Assembly (NCBI RefSeq): GCF_015229955.1
Contig: NZ_JAAKYZ010000002.1
Span: 124,001-188,000 of the forward strand
Direction of reading: 5' to 3'
DNA length: 64,000 bases
Source: Campylobacter concisus
Lineage (GTDB): Bacteria; Campylobacterota; Campylobacteria; Campylobacterales; Campylobacteraceae
Shown here: in pieces, positions 1-11,220 of the stretch
How the letters are laid out: each line of letters begins with the position of its first letter
Numbering within the stretch: the first letter of the stretch is position 1
Position numbers and translations under genes: made by a program
The notes under the pieces: model-generated
Told to the model about the DNA's origin: nothing
The model's input: the letters and a program-made list of their open reading frames with translations, nothing else
Database searches by the model: none

Positions 1-952
1 TAAACATATCTGGAAGGATAAATCTCTCAACCGAGCTGTGGCTGATGTCGCGCTCGTGCCAAAGGGCGACGTTTTCAAGTGCTGGCGTAACGTATGAGCG
101 TAGCACTCTGCAAAGGCCGGTAATGTTTTCGCTAAGGACTGGATTACGTTTGTGTGGCATCGCGCTTGAGCCCTTTTGTCCTGGGCTAAAGTACTCCTCT
201 GCCTCATAAACCTCCGTCCTTTGGTAGTGTCTAATGGCAACTGCGATCTTCTCACAAGTAGAGGCTAAAACTGCGATGGCGCTTACCACATGGGCATAGC
301 GGTCGCGCTGGATCACTTGGTTTGATGCTGGGGCAGCTTTAAGACCTAGCTCCTCGCATGTTAGCTCTTCAAATTCCATCGGAGCGTGGGCTAAATTTCC
401 CATAGCACCTGAGAGCTTACCGTAGCTGATTGTATCTTTTGCATCTTTGATGAGCTTTAGCGCCCTTGCAATCTCGTCGTACCAGATAGCAAGCACAAGG
501 CCAAAAGTTATCGGCTCGCCGTGGATGCCGTGACTTCTACCGACCATAAGCGTGTGCTTGTGCTCGATCGCTCTGTTTTTGACCGCCTGCATAAATTCCT
601 CTACGTCGCTGATGATGAGCTCTAGGCTCTCTTTCATCTGAAGTGCGACGGCTGTGTCAATGCAGTCGCTTGAGGTCATGCCATAATGCACGAATCTACT
701 CTCATCGCCAAGGCTCTCGCTGACGCTTGTTAAAAATGCGATCACGTCGTGTTTTGTTGTCTTTTCTATCTCGTCGATGCGAGCCACTTCAAAATTAGCG
801 TTTTTGCAAATTTTCTCGCAGTCGCTGTCGCTTATGAAGCCAAGCTTATTCCAAGCTTTAACAGCAGCTTTTTCTACCTTGAGCCAAGCGTCATACTTTG
901 CTTGTATACTCCACTTTTCAGCCATCTCTTTACGCGAGTATCTTTCGACCAT
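1..952 (-). CDS. purB: Adenylosuccinate lyase (3' end cut by window edge)
   Basis: Adenylosuccinate lyase of the fumarase/aspartase superfamily. It releases fumarate from SAICAR and from adenylosuccinate in cytoplasmic purine synthesis. The first 317 residues are in the window; the C-terminal part lies beyond position 1. The superfamily signature loop GSSAMPHKRNP is present near residue 270, and the N-terminus MVERYSREEM is typical of PurB. The ATG at 952 is the first start in frame and faces the next gene divergently over a short AT-rich gap. No frame break is seen in the visible part. Confidence is high because of the signature loop and continuous family-like sequence. Confidence 0.95.
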   Translation of the reverse strand, partial: MVERYSRKEMAEKWSIQAKYDAWLKVEKAAVKAWNKLGFISDSDCEKICKNANFEVARIDEIEKTTKHDVIAFLTSVSESLGDESRFVHYGMTSSDCIDTAVALQMKESLELIISDVEEFMQAVKNRAIEHKHTLMVGRSHGIHGEPITFGLVLAIWYDEIARALKLIKDAKDTISYGKLSGAMGNLAHAPMEFEELTCEELGLKAAPASNQVIQRDRYAHVVSAIAVLASTCEKIAVAIRHYQRTEVYEAEEYFSPGQKGSSAMPHKRNPVLSENITGLCRVLRSYVTPALENVALWHERDISHSSVERFILPDMF

Positions 953-1137
953 TGTTGAACCTTTTTGTATTAGTTTTTCTTATCATAAAAGTAAATTTTA
1001 GCCTTGAAAGCTAAAAATCACATAGTATAATTTTATAAAATTTAAGTTTGGATTATATAAAATCCGTGCTGAAATGTCGGTTATATGCTTATAAATTTGT
1101 GCTTAAGATAGCTTACTCATTTTTAAAAGGATTACCT

Positions 1138-2052
1138 TTGCCCTACGTAAATAAATTTATTGCCACTACAAACAAACAAAAAGCGTATGAAATTTTAATA
1201 AAAACTGGCTTTAGCATGAGAGAAGCGCAACGCCTCATAGATAAAGGTAGGCTGATATGTGGCGGTAGTGTCGTGAGTGAGAAAAATGCCATTTTGTGTG
1301 GCGATATTTTTTTGATCGACTATGAGGCGGAGCCAAAGGGACTTAAGCCGATCTTTGAGTGTGAGAGCTTTGCGGTATTTGACAAGCCAAGTGGAGTGCT
1401 GAGTCACCCAAATGGCAGACACTGTGAGTACTCGCTAAATGATGAAATTTATACGCTTTTTGGACGAGATGCGAGCGTGGCACATAGGCTGGACTTTGAA
1501 ACAAGCGGCGTAATAGTTGTTGGAAAAGATAGAAATTCTACGATTAAACTAAAGAAAATTTTTGAAAATAGAGAGGTTTTTAAAAGCTACGTTGCGATGG
1601 TACAAGGTAAGATCGAGCGAGAATTTACGATCGATGCCAAAATGAATCTAGCAAATAACTACGACGATGTGAAAATGCGGATGCAAATTTGTGAAAATGG
1701 CAAGAGTGCTGTGACTAAAATTTTGCCGATCAGATATTTTGACGATATCGATACGACTTTACTTCGGGCTATTCCTCTCACTGGCAGGCAGCATCAAATT
1801 CGCTTACATTTGTTTCATGTGAAACACAAGATACTTGGTGAACCACTTTATGGTTTGTCACGCCTGCAGATAGAGAAAATTTTAGATAAAGAGATGAGCG
1901 AGCGTGAACGGATAAATTTAACTGGAGCAAAAAGGCTCTTGCTTCACTCGGATGAAATTTCTTTTAAATTTGATAAAATTTTTTATAACATAAAAAGTAA
2001 ATTTGACTCTGAAAGCGAGTTTTATAGATTTGCAAAAGAAGGTTTACTTTAG
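1138..2052 (+). CDS. RluA-family RNA pseudouridine synthase
   Basis: Pseudouridine synthase that isomerises uridine in rRNA or tRNA. An S4-like RNA-binding segment (about residues 15-65, with the GFSMREAQRLIDKGRL stretch) precedes the catalytic domain, which carries HRLDFETSG; Asp119 is the predicted nucleophile. The GRQHQIRLH motif follows near residue 222. I place the start at TTG 1138 because AAAAGGA lies 5 bases upstream. An in-frame TTG at 1048 would add 30 residues that do not look like the family, and no ribosome site precedes it. The target uridine cannot be told from sequence. It reads divergently from purB. Confidence 0.85.
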   Translation: MPYVNKFIATTNKQKAYEILIKTGFSMREAQRLIDKGRLICGGSVVSEKNAILCGDIFLIDYEAEPKGLKPIFECESFAVFDKPSGVLSHPNGRHCEYSLNDEIYTLFGRDASVAHRLDFETSGVIVVGKDRNSTIKLKKIFENREVFKSYVAMVQGKIEREFTIDAKMNLANNYDDVKMRMQICENGKSAVTKILPIRYFDDIDTTLLRAIPLTGRQHQIRLHLFHVKHKILGEPLYGLSRLQIEKILDKEMSERERINLTGAKRLLLHSDEISFKFDKIFYNIKSKFDSESEFYRFAKEGLL

Positions 2053-2211
2053 TCTAAAATTTTTTAATAAATTTCTATTTCTCATAAACCTTTACCTGCT
2101 TTTGTCAAAGTTTATCACTTTTAGATACCACAATGATAATTTTGTAGTTTATGTAATTAATGCTCCACTTTATTTCTTTATGAGAACTAGATTTTTTCTT
2201 AATATTAAGGA

Positions 2212-2322
2212 TTAGAATTTATGCCTATCTTTTTCATCTTTTAAAACTTTTAAAATAAGCCCTAATCCAAGTAAAACCGCAACAGCAATAAAGACTATTT
2301 CGGCTATATCAAGTGCACTCAT
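2212..2322 (-). CDS. 36-residue single-pass membrane protein downstream of rlmN
   Basis: A short reading frame, MSALDIAEIVFIAV to KDRHKF, starts at the ATG at 2322, two bases past the rlmN stop, so it is probably translated by reinitiation. It has one hydrophobic helix (about residues 6-26) followed by a charged tail KVLKDEKDRHKF. A small hydrophobic protein follows rlmN in other campylobacters by my recollection (Cj1714 in C. jejuni), which favours a real gene. Function is unknown. No strong ribosome binding site of its own is visible. Confidence 0.65.
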   Translation of the reverse strand: MSALDIAEIVFIAVAVLLGLGLILKVLKDEKDRHKF

Positions 2323-2323
2323 T

Positions 2324-3460
2324 CTAATTCACACTGGCTTTACTATTATCTTCAAGCGACTGTGTTTTTGAATTTTTATCACTAGCAATAGCTTTAAATT
2401 TTGCATTTTCATTGCGTTGTTTTAACTGTCCACAAGCTGCACTTATATCAAGTCCTTTACTCTGTCTGATCGTACAAGTAACACCGTGGTCTCTTAGATA
2501 TTCTTGAAATTTTAGCATGTTAGTAAGCTCAGGTCGTCCAAATTCACTGCCCTCATGTGGGTTAAAATATATAAGATTTACCTTCGCTTTTATGCCATGA
2601 AGTAATTTTACTAACTTTTTAGCATCGCTCACGCTATCGTTTAAATCCTTGATAACAAGGTATTCAAACATTACACGCTTTCGCATATCGATAGGAAATC
2701 CCCTAACAGCATCCATAACAGCCTCGATGTTATATGCCTTATTTATCGGCATTAGGCGGCTTCTAAGCTCATTAGTAACAGCATGAAGCGATATGGCCAA
2801 TAACACACCAAGATCCATCTCACCAAGCTTTTTTATCTGGCTACCAAGGCCACTAGTTGAAACGGTTTGACGACGTGGCGATATGGCTAGACCCTCGTTA
2901 AGAGCTAAAATTTTGATAGCTTTACTAACATTAGTAAGATTATCAAGTGGCTCACCCATACCCATATAAACGACATTTATACGCCTCTCGTATGGTATGT
3001 TATTCTCTCTTTTTATCCATAAAATTTGCCCTACGATCTCGCCTGCAGTCAAATTTCTGACAAGCCCGCCTTTTGCTGTTAGACAAAAAGCACATCCCAT
3101 TTTACAGCCAACCTGTGAACTAACACAAACCGTATAACGAGCATGGCGACTGACCTTTCCATTCTCATCACTAATCTCCTCTTTCATCGGCAGCAAAACA
3201 CTCTCTATCTTTAGCCCATCTTTTAGCTCAAGAAGATACTTGATAGAGCCGTCGCTACTTTGCTCAAATTTTACACATTTTAAAGGATCGATATAAAATT
3301 TTTCAGCCAGATCTTGACGCATATCTTTAGGCAAATTTAGCATTTGGCTAAAATCGGTTGCATTTTTCTTATATATCCACTCGTAGATTTGTGTTGCTCT
3401 AAATGGTGGAGAAACTAACTCTTTTAGCTCATCAATACTAAAATCAAGCAAATTTATCAC
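2324..3460 (-). CDS. rlmN: Dual-specificity 23S rRNA/tRNA adenine-C2 methyltransferase RlmN
   Basis: Radical-SAM methyltransferase that methylates C2 of A2503 in 23S rRNA and A37 in some tRNAs. The CX3CX2C iron-sulfur motif is Cys119, Cys123 and Cys126 (CKMGCAFC). The GMGEPL motif follows near residue 167. The C-terminal catalytic cysteine is probably Cys343 in SAACGQL. A hydrophilic tail of about 30 residues lies beyond this and is longer than usual. Translation starts at GTG 3460, overlapping the upstream stop codon (GTGA), so it is translationally coupled to the nucleoside-phosphorylase-like gene. Confidence 0.96.
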   Translation of the reverse strand: MINLLDFSIDELKELVSPPFRATQIYEWIYKKNATDFSQMLNLPKDMRQDLAEKFYIDPLKCVKFEQSSDGSIKYLLELKDGLKIESVLLPMKEEISDENGKVSRHARYTVCVSSQVGCKMGCAFCLTAKGGLVRNLTAGEIVGQILWIKRENNIPYERRINVVYMGMGEPLDNLTNVSKAIKILALNEGLAISPRRQTVSTSGLGSQIKKLGEMDLGVLLAISLHAVTNELRSRLMPINKAYNIEAVMDAVRGFPIDMRKRVMFEYLVIKDLNDSVSDAKKLVKLLHGIKAKVNLIYFNPHEGSEFGRPELTNMLKFQEYLRDHGVTCTIRQSKGLDISAACGQLKQRNENAKFKAIASDKNSKTQSLEDNSKASVN

Positions 3461-4137
3461 ATATTTTCCTTTATATATTTTGTTAGAATTTTCTTGGCCT
3501 CTGCGTGATTTTTTACAAAATCAGCATGTGCATCTTTATTACAAAAATTTGTCGCTACGAAAATTCCATAAGCTGGAATTTTAAAAATTTGAGCTACTTT
3601 TAGAACAGAAAAAAACTCCATATTTTCTAAAAAATAGCCTTTTTCAAATATCTTATGAGCCAAATTTTTGTCTGTCGTTATGAAATTTGACGAATTTATT
3701 TTGATAGTTCCACGTGAAACGATAGAAGAAATTTCACACTCAATTGGTGAATAAGATCTATTTTCTACGCTAGAAATTTCAATATTTGCCCCAACCGAGC
3801 TTTCATAAATTTGTAAAATTTCACCATCTTTATAAAGACCTGCCGAGCCAACGAAAACTATTTTTTCTGGCATCTGATACAAATTTCGTTCAGGATTTTT
3901 TGACAAATTTTGGCTTAGATTTTGTAGCTCTGGATTTGATGAGTTTGCAAATTTAGCTTCAATCTTTGCAAGATAGTGCGGATCGATATTTTTTAAATTT
4001 ATACCCTTTTCATCCGCTCCAATACATGCTCGTTTCTGCAAAAATTTTGTCAAACTTATTGCCATATCAACTAGCCCCACACCCATTGGCAAAGCAAAGT
4101 CAAAAATTTCGTTTTTTCCAGCAGAGACAATCAACAT
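3457..4137 (-). CDS. Purine-nucleoside phosphorylase-like protein
   Basis: A 226-residue protein resembling the PNP/UDP nucleoside phosphorylase superfamily. Family-like features are the FVGSAGLY turn (near residue 95), the [13 protein letters not shown] segment (about 150) and [16 protein letters not shown], which matches the ribose-binding Met-Glu helix of these enzymes. Middle residues 60-85 are Asn/Leu-rich and poorly conserved in appearance. The substrate is not clear; nucleoside salvage or 5'-methylthioadenosine breakdown are both possible. It overlaps hisF by one base (TGATG) and rlmN by four, so it is part of one operon. Confidence 0.7.
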   Translation of the reverse strand: MLIVSAGKNEIFDFALPMGVGLVDMAISLTKFLQKRACIGADEKGINLKNIDPHYLAKIEAKFANSSNPELQNLSQNLSKNPERNLYQMPEKIVFVGSAGLYKDGEILQIYESSVGANIEISSVENRSYSPIECEISSIVSRGTIKINSSNFITTDKNLAHKIFEKGYFLENMEFFSVLKVAQIFKIPAYGIFVATNFCNKDAHADFVKNHAEAKKILTKYIKENM

Positions 4138-4892
4138 CAGAGCCTAACCTCAACGCCATTTGCCTTGAGATACTCTTTTAGTTTTTTTATCTCGATTTCG
4201 CCAAAGTGAAATATCGAAGCAGCTAAACACGCATCAGCCCCGGCTTCAAAAGCCTCTTTAAAGTGCTCCATCTTACCAGCTCCGCCGCTTGCAATAGTCG
4301 GTATAGAAAGCGTACTAAATATCTTTGTTAGCTCAAGATTAAAGCCTAGTTTGACACCATCGTTATCCATAGAGGTTAGCAATATCTCACCTGCTCCACG
4401 CGACTCGACCTCTTTTGCCCAAGAAAAGGCATCTTTTTTGGTATCGATCCTACCACCATTTATAAAAACACTATAACCATTTTCGATCTTCTTGGCATCG
4501 ATCGCTACTACAACACATTGCGAGCCAAATTTCTTAGCTGCTTCGTCAATCAAATTTGGATCTTGTATGGCTGATGAATTTAAGCTTACTTTATCACAGC
4601 CAGCATTTAAAAGGCGTGATATATCATCTAACGTGCGTATACCGCCACCAACTGTTAGTGGAATAAAAAGCTTACTTGCGACCTTTTTTACGACATCAAC
4701 TATCGTATCACGCCCAAGATGAGAGGCAGTGATATCCAAAAAGCAAAGCTCATCAGCGCCCTCGTCATTGTATCTTTTAGCTATCTCGACAGGATCTCCA
4801 GCATCGACAAGCCCTACGAAATTTACGCCTTTTACGACTCTGCCATCTTTTACATCAAGGCATGGGATTATACGTTTTGCAAAATGATTCAA
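4137..4892 (-). CDS. hisF: Imidazole glycerol phosphate synthase, cyclase subunit HisF
   Basis: Cyclase half of the HisHF complex in histidine synthesis. It uses ammonia from HisH to convert PRFAR into imidazole glycerol phosphate and AICAR. The (beta/alpha)8 protein has its usual length of 251 residues. Visible marks are [16 protein letters not shown] at the N-terminus, with catalytic Asp13, the second acid in VVAIDAKK, and phosphate-binding loops TVGGGIR and IASGGAG. hisH is not beside it. Instead it sits inside an operon with a helicase and rlmN, overlapping the helicase stop by four bases. Confidence 0.98.
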   Translation of the reverse strand: MNHFAKRIIPCLDVKDGRVVKGVNFVGLVDAGDPVEIAKRYNDEGADELCFLDITASHLGRDTIVDVVKKVASKLFIPLTVGGGIRTLDDISRLLNAGCDKVSLNSSAIQDPNLIDEAAKKFGSQCVVVAIDAKKIENGYSVFINGGRIDTKKDAFSWAKEVESRGAGEILLTSMDNDGVKLGFNLELTKIFSTLSIPTIASGGAGKMEHFKEAFEAGADACLAASIFHFGEIEIKKLKEYLKANGVEVRL

Positions 4893-7800
4893 ATCTGTCC
4901 TTTATCTATTTTTCTAGCCGCTACCTCAAAATATGGCAAATTAGACCAATTTTCTCGGTTGCCAACTATATAAACAACCTCTTTTGCTCTTGTTAGTGCT
5001 ACATTTAGTAAATTTGGCGTACTAGCAGCCCATGCTCTAGCGCCTTTTGTGGCACCGCCAAGAACAAAGATAACAACATCAGCTTCTTTGCCTTGCATGG
5101 TGTGAATGGTACCAGCCCCTTTTAAATTTTTACAAACATCTTTAAAAGGTGTTATTATTTTAACACTATCTTTTAGCTTGGCTAACTTACCATCTAAAAG
5201 CTCTTTAACGATCATACCTTCGGCTTTATTATAATTACCTATCCATTCATCACTACTAACGTCAATCCATTCTGTTTTGATGTTAGAATCACTAAGTTTA
5301 CTTTCACTACCTCTACCAAGTATCATCATATCATCATATGTTGTCTCGTTTGAAATTTTAAACATAGGGTTAGCGCACCTTCTATGAACGATAAGTGGCG
5401 AACCAACCCAAATGGACTTACCCTCTCCTTTTATACATGTACCAATATTTTGTACTTTATCGGCTCGAAGTTGAACTGATGATTTTAGTAGATTAAACTC
5501 ATCCTTTGCATCACAGTAGCGTAAAATAGCGTTATTTAAAGCTGGTGGCAATGTTACAACAGGCTCAAGTTGAAGTGGATCGCCAACTACAACAGCCATG
5601 TTTGAACGAAGCAGTGCACCTAATGCGTTAGTTAAATTTGCCTGCCCTGCTTCATCTATTAAAAGCAAACCTATATCGCCATTTAGTAGCTCTTTAAAGC
5701 TATTATTAAAAGATGCAAAAGTAGAACTAACAACTGGCGTTAGTAGAAACAATCCTTTTATTATCTCACGCCTATCTTTGGCCTCAAGCCCATTTTTCTC
5801 AGCCATTTTTTCATCATTAAATACAACGCTAAGAGCTCGTAAATTTGTTCTAACAGCTTCTTTGCAAGCAAAGATAGTAGCCTTATGCAGATTAAGTGCC
5901 TCTTTAAAAAGCTTGATTCTTGCGTTAAAAAGCTTTGTCTTATGAAATTTATCATCAAGATCACACTCCATCATAAATGGCATACTCTTTTGCATTTCTT
6001 CATTACTCTGATTAAAACTACCATTTAAAAAGCTATCAAGCTCTTCACTTCTACCAATTAATTTTTGACGTCTAATAAAGTCATCATTAAGCTTATTGAG
6101 ATGATCTATCTTGGTGTTAAGTTCCAAAATTTTCTCTTCAAGCTGAGATATTTGAACTTTTAGTTCGTTTATTTTTGCTTCACTCTTCTCTTTATTTTCA
6201 CTATTTTGCTTACTTGCTTTCAAATTTTGCTCAGCTATTTGGCGATTTATCTCACTAACTTTTTGCGCTTCATTGTTATATTTTTCAAAAGCTTGCGTCC
6301 TTAAAATTTGCTGGAAAATAAAAAAAGATGGCTTTATAGGCGTACTCAGATACTCTTGTAAAATTTCATTTTGACCAATAAGCTTTGTTAGCTCGTTAGC
6401 TTCAGCCACCTTTTGTTCTAGCTCATTTTTGCTCAAATCTAGCTCATCTATTAGTGGCTTTAAAAGCTCTTCTATTTGCTTTGCTGAATTATAGTTATCA
6501 AGTCTTTTATCGATATTTATAAGCTCACTATTTATACTTTTTAGCTCCTCTTCTTTGATCCTGATCTCACTAAAAAGTAGATTTACTTCATGTAGGGCTT
6601 GATTAAATTTCTCCTTTGCCTCGTCATAATCATCAATTCCTTCGCCAGTAGCCAAATACTTGCCAAGTCCCATTAAAAAGCCATCTTGTTCTATAAATTC
6701 TTTAAATTCTTTTGAAATATCTTCAAATTGACTATGCGTTTTTTCGATCTTTACACCATTAATCGCGTTAAAAACAAAATTTGACTTATTTTGCTTTGAG
6801 CCAAGAGGTATGCAAAAAAGCCCCCATGCAGGTTTTGAGATAAAAGATTTTTCGTCAAAATTTGTCTTTTCATCAGCCGAGAAAAGCCTTGTAGCTATAA
6901 ATTTAAAATAATCAATCTCACCTGCATAACTACCGATGCTTTTTAGTTGGCTAAGCTCTTTACTTAAAATTTCAACCGCACCGTTATTACAAGAGCTAAC
7001 AACCATCTCATAGCCCTGAAGTTCTTTATTTAGAGTAAAATAAAGCACCTTATCGCTACTATCTCGAACTGGAGTAAAGATATCATGTCTGCTCATTTGT
7101 GCGAGCTTCATCGCTCTAAGCGTAACAATTTCAGCCATTACGTCTTTTAAAAGCGTTGTTTTGCCAGTGCCTGGAGCGCCATTTACACTATAAATCCCAC
7201 CACTTTTTTCTTTAAATTTTTTAATGATGTTATTAACAGCAATTTGCTGCGAGAAATTTAAAGCAAAGTCGCTAGCAAAGGCCGATCTTGGATACTCTTC
7301 TGCTTTAAAAAAATCTCTAACAAGCCTTTTATTTTGCTCATCTCTTACATCAAGTCTTTCGAATTTATTCTCACTGTCCTCGTCCAAAAACTGATCCGTT
7401 AGCTCGTGCGTCCTACCTGACTCGTAAAATTTTATAAGCAAATTTATATCATCTATAAAAAAGCTATTTAAAAGGCTATCATTTTCTTTAAAATTTGGAT
7501 TTATGATCTTTACTTCAAGCCTTAAGAAATCATTACAAAATGGTGTTTTAAGTGCACTTTTTAGCTCATCGTTTATAAGCTTTATATATTTGCCAAATTC
7601 CATTTTTTCTTTATAGATAGATAGCTTGTCTTTTATGCGCTCACACTCTTTACTAAAATCACTTTGGCTTATCTCTTTTAGATGATTTAGACGAGCCATT
7701 GCCCAAGGAGCTGTTGAGATGAAAAGATCATCAGATGAGTTTGGTGTAAAAAATGGAGTTAAATCATCATCTAAATTTACATCTTTTAAAGCAAAACTTT

Positions 7801-8173
7801 GCTCATTTTTGCAAAATACTAGGTCGCCAGAGAGTTTAAGCTTATAACAAAATGCCTTTTCAAAGCTCGTTTGCTCAGATCGTAGCTCATCTAAAATTTG
7901 CTCTTTTTCAAATTTCACCTTTGCCAGCTTTGAGATATAAATGGCAAGCAAGTCAGTCTCAAAAATACCACCATAAATTGAAATTTCTATACCATTTTTT
8001 AAAAGTGATCTGTCAAATGCTCTTAAAATTTGCATAAATTTCTCATCGAAATTTGCGATCTCAAGGTCCATTGATTTTTTAAATTTGCTATTTGTCTTTT
8101 TTGGCTCGTCTAAGGTTTTTGGCTCTAAATATTGTGATAATAAAAAGTATTTTAAGGTATTTGCCCTACTCAA
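4889..8173 (-). CDS. Long superfamily-1 DNA/RNA helicase with internal coiled coil
   Basis: A 1094-residue helicase-like ATPase of the DNA2/NAM7 type. Walker A is [11 protein letters not shown] at residues 332-342. A long Glu/Lys/Asn-rich coiled-coil region spans about residues 520-720. Walker B follows as [11 protein letters not shown], then GDPLQLEPV and the C-terminal helicase motifs [16 protein letters not shown] and NVALTRAK. The N-terminal 300 residues show no fold I recognise. The start is probably TTG 8173, with AAGG seven bases upstream; an ATG 34 codons later (MDLEI) is the alternative. It is the first gene of the operon into hisF. The function is unknown; repair, RNA turnover or defence are all possible. 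Confidence 0.85.
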   Translation of the reverse strand: MSRANTLKYFLLSQYLEPKTLDEPKKTNSKFKKSMDLEIANFDEKFMQILRAFDRSLLKNGIEISIYGGIFETDLLAIYISKLAKVKFEKEQILDELRSEQTSFEKAFCYKLKLSGDLVFCKNEQSFALKDVNLDDDLTPFFTPNSSDDLFISTAPWAMARLNHLKEISQSDFSKECERIKDKLSIYKEKMEFGKYIKLINDELKSALKTPFCNDFLRLEVKIINPNFKENDSLLNSFFIDDINLLIKFYESGRTHELTDQFLDEDSENKFERLDVRDEQNKRLVRDFFKAEEYPRSAFASDFALNFSQQIAVNNIIKKFKEKSGGIYSVNGAPGTGKTTLLKDVMAEIVTLRAMKLAQMSRHDIFTPVRDSSDKVLYFTLNKELQGYEMVVSSCNNGAVEILSKELSQLKSIGSYAGEIDYFKFIATRLFSADEKTNFDEKSFISKPAWGLFCIPLGSKQNKSNFVFNAINGVKIEKTHSQFEDISKEFKEFIEQDGFLMGLGKYLATGEGIDDYDEAKEKFNQALHEVNLLFSEIRIKEEELKSINSELINIDKRLDNYNSAKQIEELLKPLIDELDLSKNELEQKVAEANELTKLIGQNEILQEYLSTPIKPSFFIFQQILRTQAFEKYNNEAQKVSEINRQIAEQNLKASKQNSENKEKSEAKINELKVQISQLEEKILELNTKIDHLNKLNDDFIRRQKLIGRSEELDSFLNGSFNQSNEEMQKSMPFMMECDLDDKFHKTKLFNARIKLFKEALNLHKATIFACKEAVRTNLRALSVVFNDEKMAEKNGLEAKDRREIIKGLFLLTPVVSSTFASFNNSFKELLNGDIGLLLIDEAGQANLTNALGALLRSNMAVVVGDPLQLEPVVTLPPALNNAILRYCDAKDEFNLLKSSVQLRADKVQNIGTCIKGEGKSIWVGSPLIVHRRCANPMFKISNETTYDDMMILGRGSESKLSDSNIKTEWIDVSSDEWIGNYNKAEGMIVKELLDGKLAKLKDSVKIITPFKDVCKNLKGAGTIHTMQGKEADVVIFVLGGATKGARAWAASTPNLLNVALTRAKEVVYIVGNRENWSNLPYFEVAARKIDKGQI

Positions 8174-8279
8174 ATTTGCGCCTTATTTTGTTGTTATTTA
8201 GTGATTATAATCCATTTTATATATGATTAAACTAAACTTGTAATCATTGTATAAGTAATTTTTGGCTAATATTGCGGCT

Positions 8280-9122
8280 ATGATAAAGGCAAAAAAGCAC
8301 TTTGGACAGAATTTTTTACAAGACAAAGCGACACTAGATAAGATCATCCAAGCGATACCCAAGGACGTAGAAAACGTCGTTGAGATTGGGCCTGGCTTAG
8401 GTGATTTGACATTTAGACTTTTGCAAATTTATAAGACGACCTCTTTTGAGATAGATTGTGAGCTGTTTCAAATTTTAAAGGTCAAATTTGCAAATGAGAT
8501 CCAAAATGGACAATTAAAACTTTTTTGTAAAGATGCTTTAGAGCAGTGGCAAGAAGAGGGCGGACTAAGTAGCCAGAACTACTTTTTAGTCGCAAATTTG
8601 CCCTATTACGTTGCTACGAAGATGATACTAAATGCGATAGATGACGAAAAATGCCTTGGGCTTATTGTGATGATACAAAAAGAGGTTGCTCTTAAATTTA
8701 GTGCAAAGAGCAAGTATAAAGAATTTAGCGCTTTATCGATCCTCGCTTCACTTCAAGGCAGGTGTGAGCTTTTGTTTGACGTGGATGCAAAGCTTTTTAA
8801 TCCACCTCCAAAGGTCACATCCTCAGTCATCAAACTACAAAAAACAAAAAAGATTTTTGGCAAAGACGGGATTTTCAAAGATGCAAAACAATACGAGGCT
8901 TTTAAAGCATTTTTAAGAGCTGCGTTTGCTTCGCCAAGAAAGACGCTTTTGAAAAATTTATCCACAAATTTTGACAAAAAAGCGTTAGAAGAAATTTTTG
9001 AAGACCTAGACTTAGCTCAAAATTTACGTCCACACGAGCTAGATGTCGATTCTTATCTAAAAGTATTTGAAAGATTAAAGGAAGATAATGAACGACAAAA
9101 ACGAAGAGAAAGTTGTAACTAA
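8280..9122 (+). CDS. rsmA: 16S rRNA dimethyladenosine transferase RsmA (KsgA)
   Basis: SAM-dependent methyltransferase that dimethylates A1518 and A1519 of 16S rRNA in late small-subunit assembly. The N-terminus KKHFGQNFLQD, the SAM loop EIGPGLGDLT and the catalytic NLPYY motif are all present. Length (280 residues) is normal. I choose ATG 8280, which gives the usual MIKAKKHFGQ start; an upstream in-frame TTG at 8262 would add six residues. The end overlaps the start of rnj by 35 bases. A TATAAT at 8206-8211 could be its promoter -10 box. Confidence 0.97.
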   Translation: MIKAKKHFGQNFLQDKATLDKIIQAIPKDVENVVEIGPGLGDLTFRLLQIYKTTSFEIDCELFQILKVKFANEIQNGQLKLFCKDALEQWQEEGGLSSQNYFLVANLPYYVATKMILNAIDDEKCLGLIVMIQKEVALKFSAKSKYKEFSALSILASLQGRCELLFDVDAKLFNPPPKVTSSVIKLQKTKKIFGKDGIFKDAKQYEAFKAFLRAAFASPRKTLLKNLSTNFDKKALEEIFEDLDLAQNLRPHELDVDSYLKVFERLKEDNERQKRRESCN

Positions 9123-11211
9123 CCAAAGTAAAAACAACAAAAGACGAAGATTTAGACCAAAAAACAAGCCAAAACAAGAGGGCGAAACTACCGAGCAAAC
9201 ATCACTAGCAAGCAAAAGCGTGATAGATAACTTCTTTGCAGCAGAGCAAGCTGAAGCGCATGCCGAGCCAAAGAGTCAAAATCCTCGCCCAAAAAAGCAA
9301 AGAAATAACAAAAATCAAAACAAAACTGGCGAAAACAATAAGCCAAAAGAGCAAAAACAAGAACCACAAGAAACAAAAACCAAAACACAAGAACAAAAAG
9401 AAAAGCCTAAAAAAGCTAAAAAGCCAAAGAAAAATTTACCTGCAAAACTAAATGGTAATGAGCAATGGCAGCAAGATATCGCAAGTGCAATGGTGGCAAA
9501 CAAAGCCGTTCACGAGCTTCGTCTGGAACCAATGAAGTATCTAAACTCAAGCGAACATAAAATTCGCATAACTCCACTTGGCGGTCTTGGTGAGATCGGT
9601 GGCAATATGACCGTCTTTGAAACTGAAACTAGTGCTATCATCGTTGATATCGGCATGAGCTTTCCTAGCGAGAGTATGCACGGCGTGGATATACTCATCC
9701 CTGACTTTGACTATGTTAGAAAAATAAAAGATAAGATAAAAGGCGTCATCATCACTCATGCGCACGAGGATCACATCGGCGCAGTACCATATTTTTACAA
9801 AGAGTTTAAATTTCCGATTTATGCCACACCTTTACCACTTGGCATGATAAATAACAAATTTGAAGAGCACGGGCTAAAGCAGGAGCGTTCGCTTTTCCGC
9901 TCGGTCGAAAAGCGCAAGCCATATCTAATAGGCGACTTTGAGGTTGAGTGGATACATATAACTCACTCTATAATCGATGCTTCAGCACTTGCTATCACGA
10001 CAAAGGCGGGCACTATCATCCATACAGGCGACTTTAAGATCGACCATACGCCGATCGACGGCTATCCAACTGACCTTGGCAGACTTGCATACTACGGCGA
10101 AAGAGGCGTATTATGTCTAATGAGCGATAGCACGAACAGCTACCGTGAAGGATTTACAAAAAGCGAAAGCAGCGTGGGCAAGACCTTTGACGCGATATTC
10201 TCAAAGGCCAAAGGACGCGTCATTATGAGCACATTTAGCTCAAACATCCACCGCGTTTATCAGGCGATCGAGTGGGGGCTAAAATACAACCGCAAAGTCT
10301 GTGTCATTGGTAGATCAATGGAGAGAAATTTATATACTGCAATGGAGCTTGGCTACATCAAACTTGATAAGAAAATTTTTATCGACGCTAACGAGGTTGG
10401 CAAATTTAAAGATAACGAAGTGCTGATCGTTACCACTGGCTCTCAGGGTGAGACTATGAGCGCACTCTACCGAATGGCTACCGATGAGCACAAATACATC
10501 AAAATAAAGCCAACCGATCAGATAATAATCAGCTCAAAGGCGATCCCTGGTAATGAAAGCAGCATCTCAACTGTATTAAATTTCCTAATAAAATCAGGCG
10601 CAAGTGTCGCTTATCAAGACTTTAGCGAGATCCACGTCAGCGGTCACGCGGCACAAGAAGAGCAAAAGCTGATGCTACGTCTTATAAAACCAAAATTTTT
10701 CTTGCCAGTGCATGGCGAATACAATCACATCGCAAAGCATAAAGAGACGGCCATTAGCTGTGGTGTGGATGAGAAAAATATCTATCTAATGAGTGATGGC
10801 GATCAAATGGAGATCTGCCAAAAATACTTAAAACGTGTAAAAACGGTAAAAACCGGCAAAGTCTTCATAGACAATCAAATAAATAAACAAATCTCAGACG
10901 ATGTCGTCATCGATAGACAAAACCTTGCTGAAGCAGGTGTCGTCATGATAATTGCTCAAATTTCACGTCATGGTGCAAAGCTTATAAATAAACCTCGCGT
11001 CATTAGCTACGGACTTGTAGGTAACAAGCAAGATGCTGAGTTTAGCAAAGAGATGCAAGAAATTTTGACACAGTTTTTAAGCAACATCAAAGAGGAGCTT
11101 TTAAAAGATGGCAGACTGCTCGAGTCACAAGTACGTCAAGTGATCAGAAAGCATATCTTTAGAAAGGTCAAAAAGTACCCAACTATCGTGCCAATTATCT
11201 ATCTAATGTAA
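9088..11211 (+). CDS. rnj: Ribonuclease J
   Basis: Metallo-beta-lactamase/beta-CASP ribonuclease with 5'-3' exonuclease and endonuclease activity, the main RNA decay enzyme in epsilon-proteobacteria, which lack RNase E. The catalytic zinc motif HAHEDH is at residues 224-229, preceded by the family start ITPLGGLGEIGGNM. Residues 1-150 form a Lys/Asn/Gln-rich, probably disordered extension, as is known for the Helicobacter and Campylobacter enzymes. ATG 9088 has AAAGGAAG upstream and lies inside the rsmA end, so the two are co-translated. No frame break is seen. Confidence 0.96.
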   Translation: MNDKNEEKVVTNQSKNNKRRRFRPKNKPKQEGETTEQTSLASKSVIDNFFAAEQAEAHAEPKSQNPRPKKQRNNKNQNKTGENNKPKEQKQEPQETKTKTQEQKEKPKKAKKPKKNLPAKLNGNEQWQQDIASAMVANKAVHELRLEPMKYLNSSEHKIRITPLGGLGEIGGNMTVFETETSAIIVDIGMSFPSESMHGVDILIPDFDYVRKIKDKIKGVIITHAHEDHIGAVPYFYKEFKFPIYATPLPLGMINNKFEEHGLKQERSLFRSVEKRKPYLIGDFEVEWIHITHSIIDASALAITTKAGTIIHTGDFKIDHTPIDGYPTDLGRLAYYGERGVLCLMSDSTNSYREGFTKSESSVGKTFDAIFSKAKGRVIMSTFSSNIHRVYQAIEWGLKYNRKVCVIGRSMERNLYTAMELGYIKLDKKIFIDANEVGKFKDNEVLIVTTGSQGETMSALYRMATDEHKYIKIKPTDQIIISSKAIPGNESSISTVLNFLIKSGASVAYQDFSEIHVSGHAAQEEQKLMLRLIKPKFFLPVHGEYNHIAKHKETAISCGVDEKNIYLMSDGDQMEICQKYLKRVKTVKTGKVFIDNQINKQISDDVVIDRQNLAEAGVVMIIAQISRHGAKLINKPRVISYGLVGNKQDAEFSKEMQEILTQFLSNIKEELLKDGRLLESQVRQVIRKHIFRKVKKYPTIVPIIYLM

Positions 11212-11220
11212 GGGAAATTT

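Noticed and set aside
9188-9503. Hydrophobic minus-strand frames opposite the RNase J N-terminus
   Set aside because: They are the antisense of a Lys/Asn/Gln-rich disordered region, which always reads as Phe/Leu/Cys-rich.
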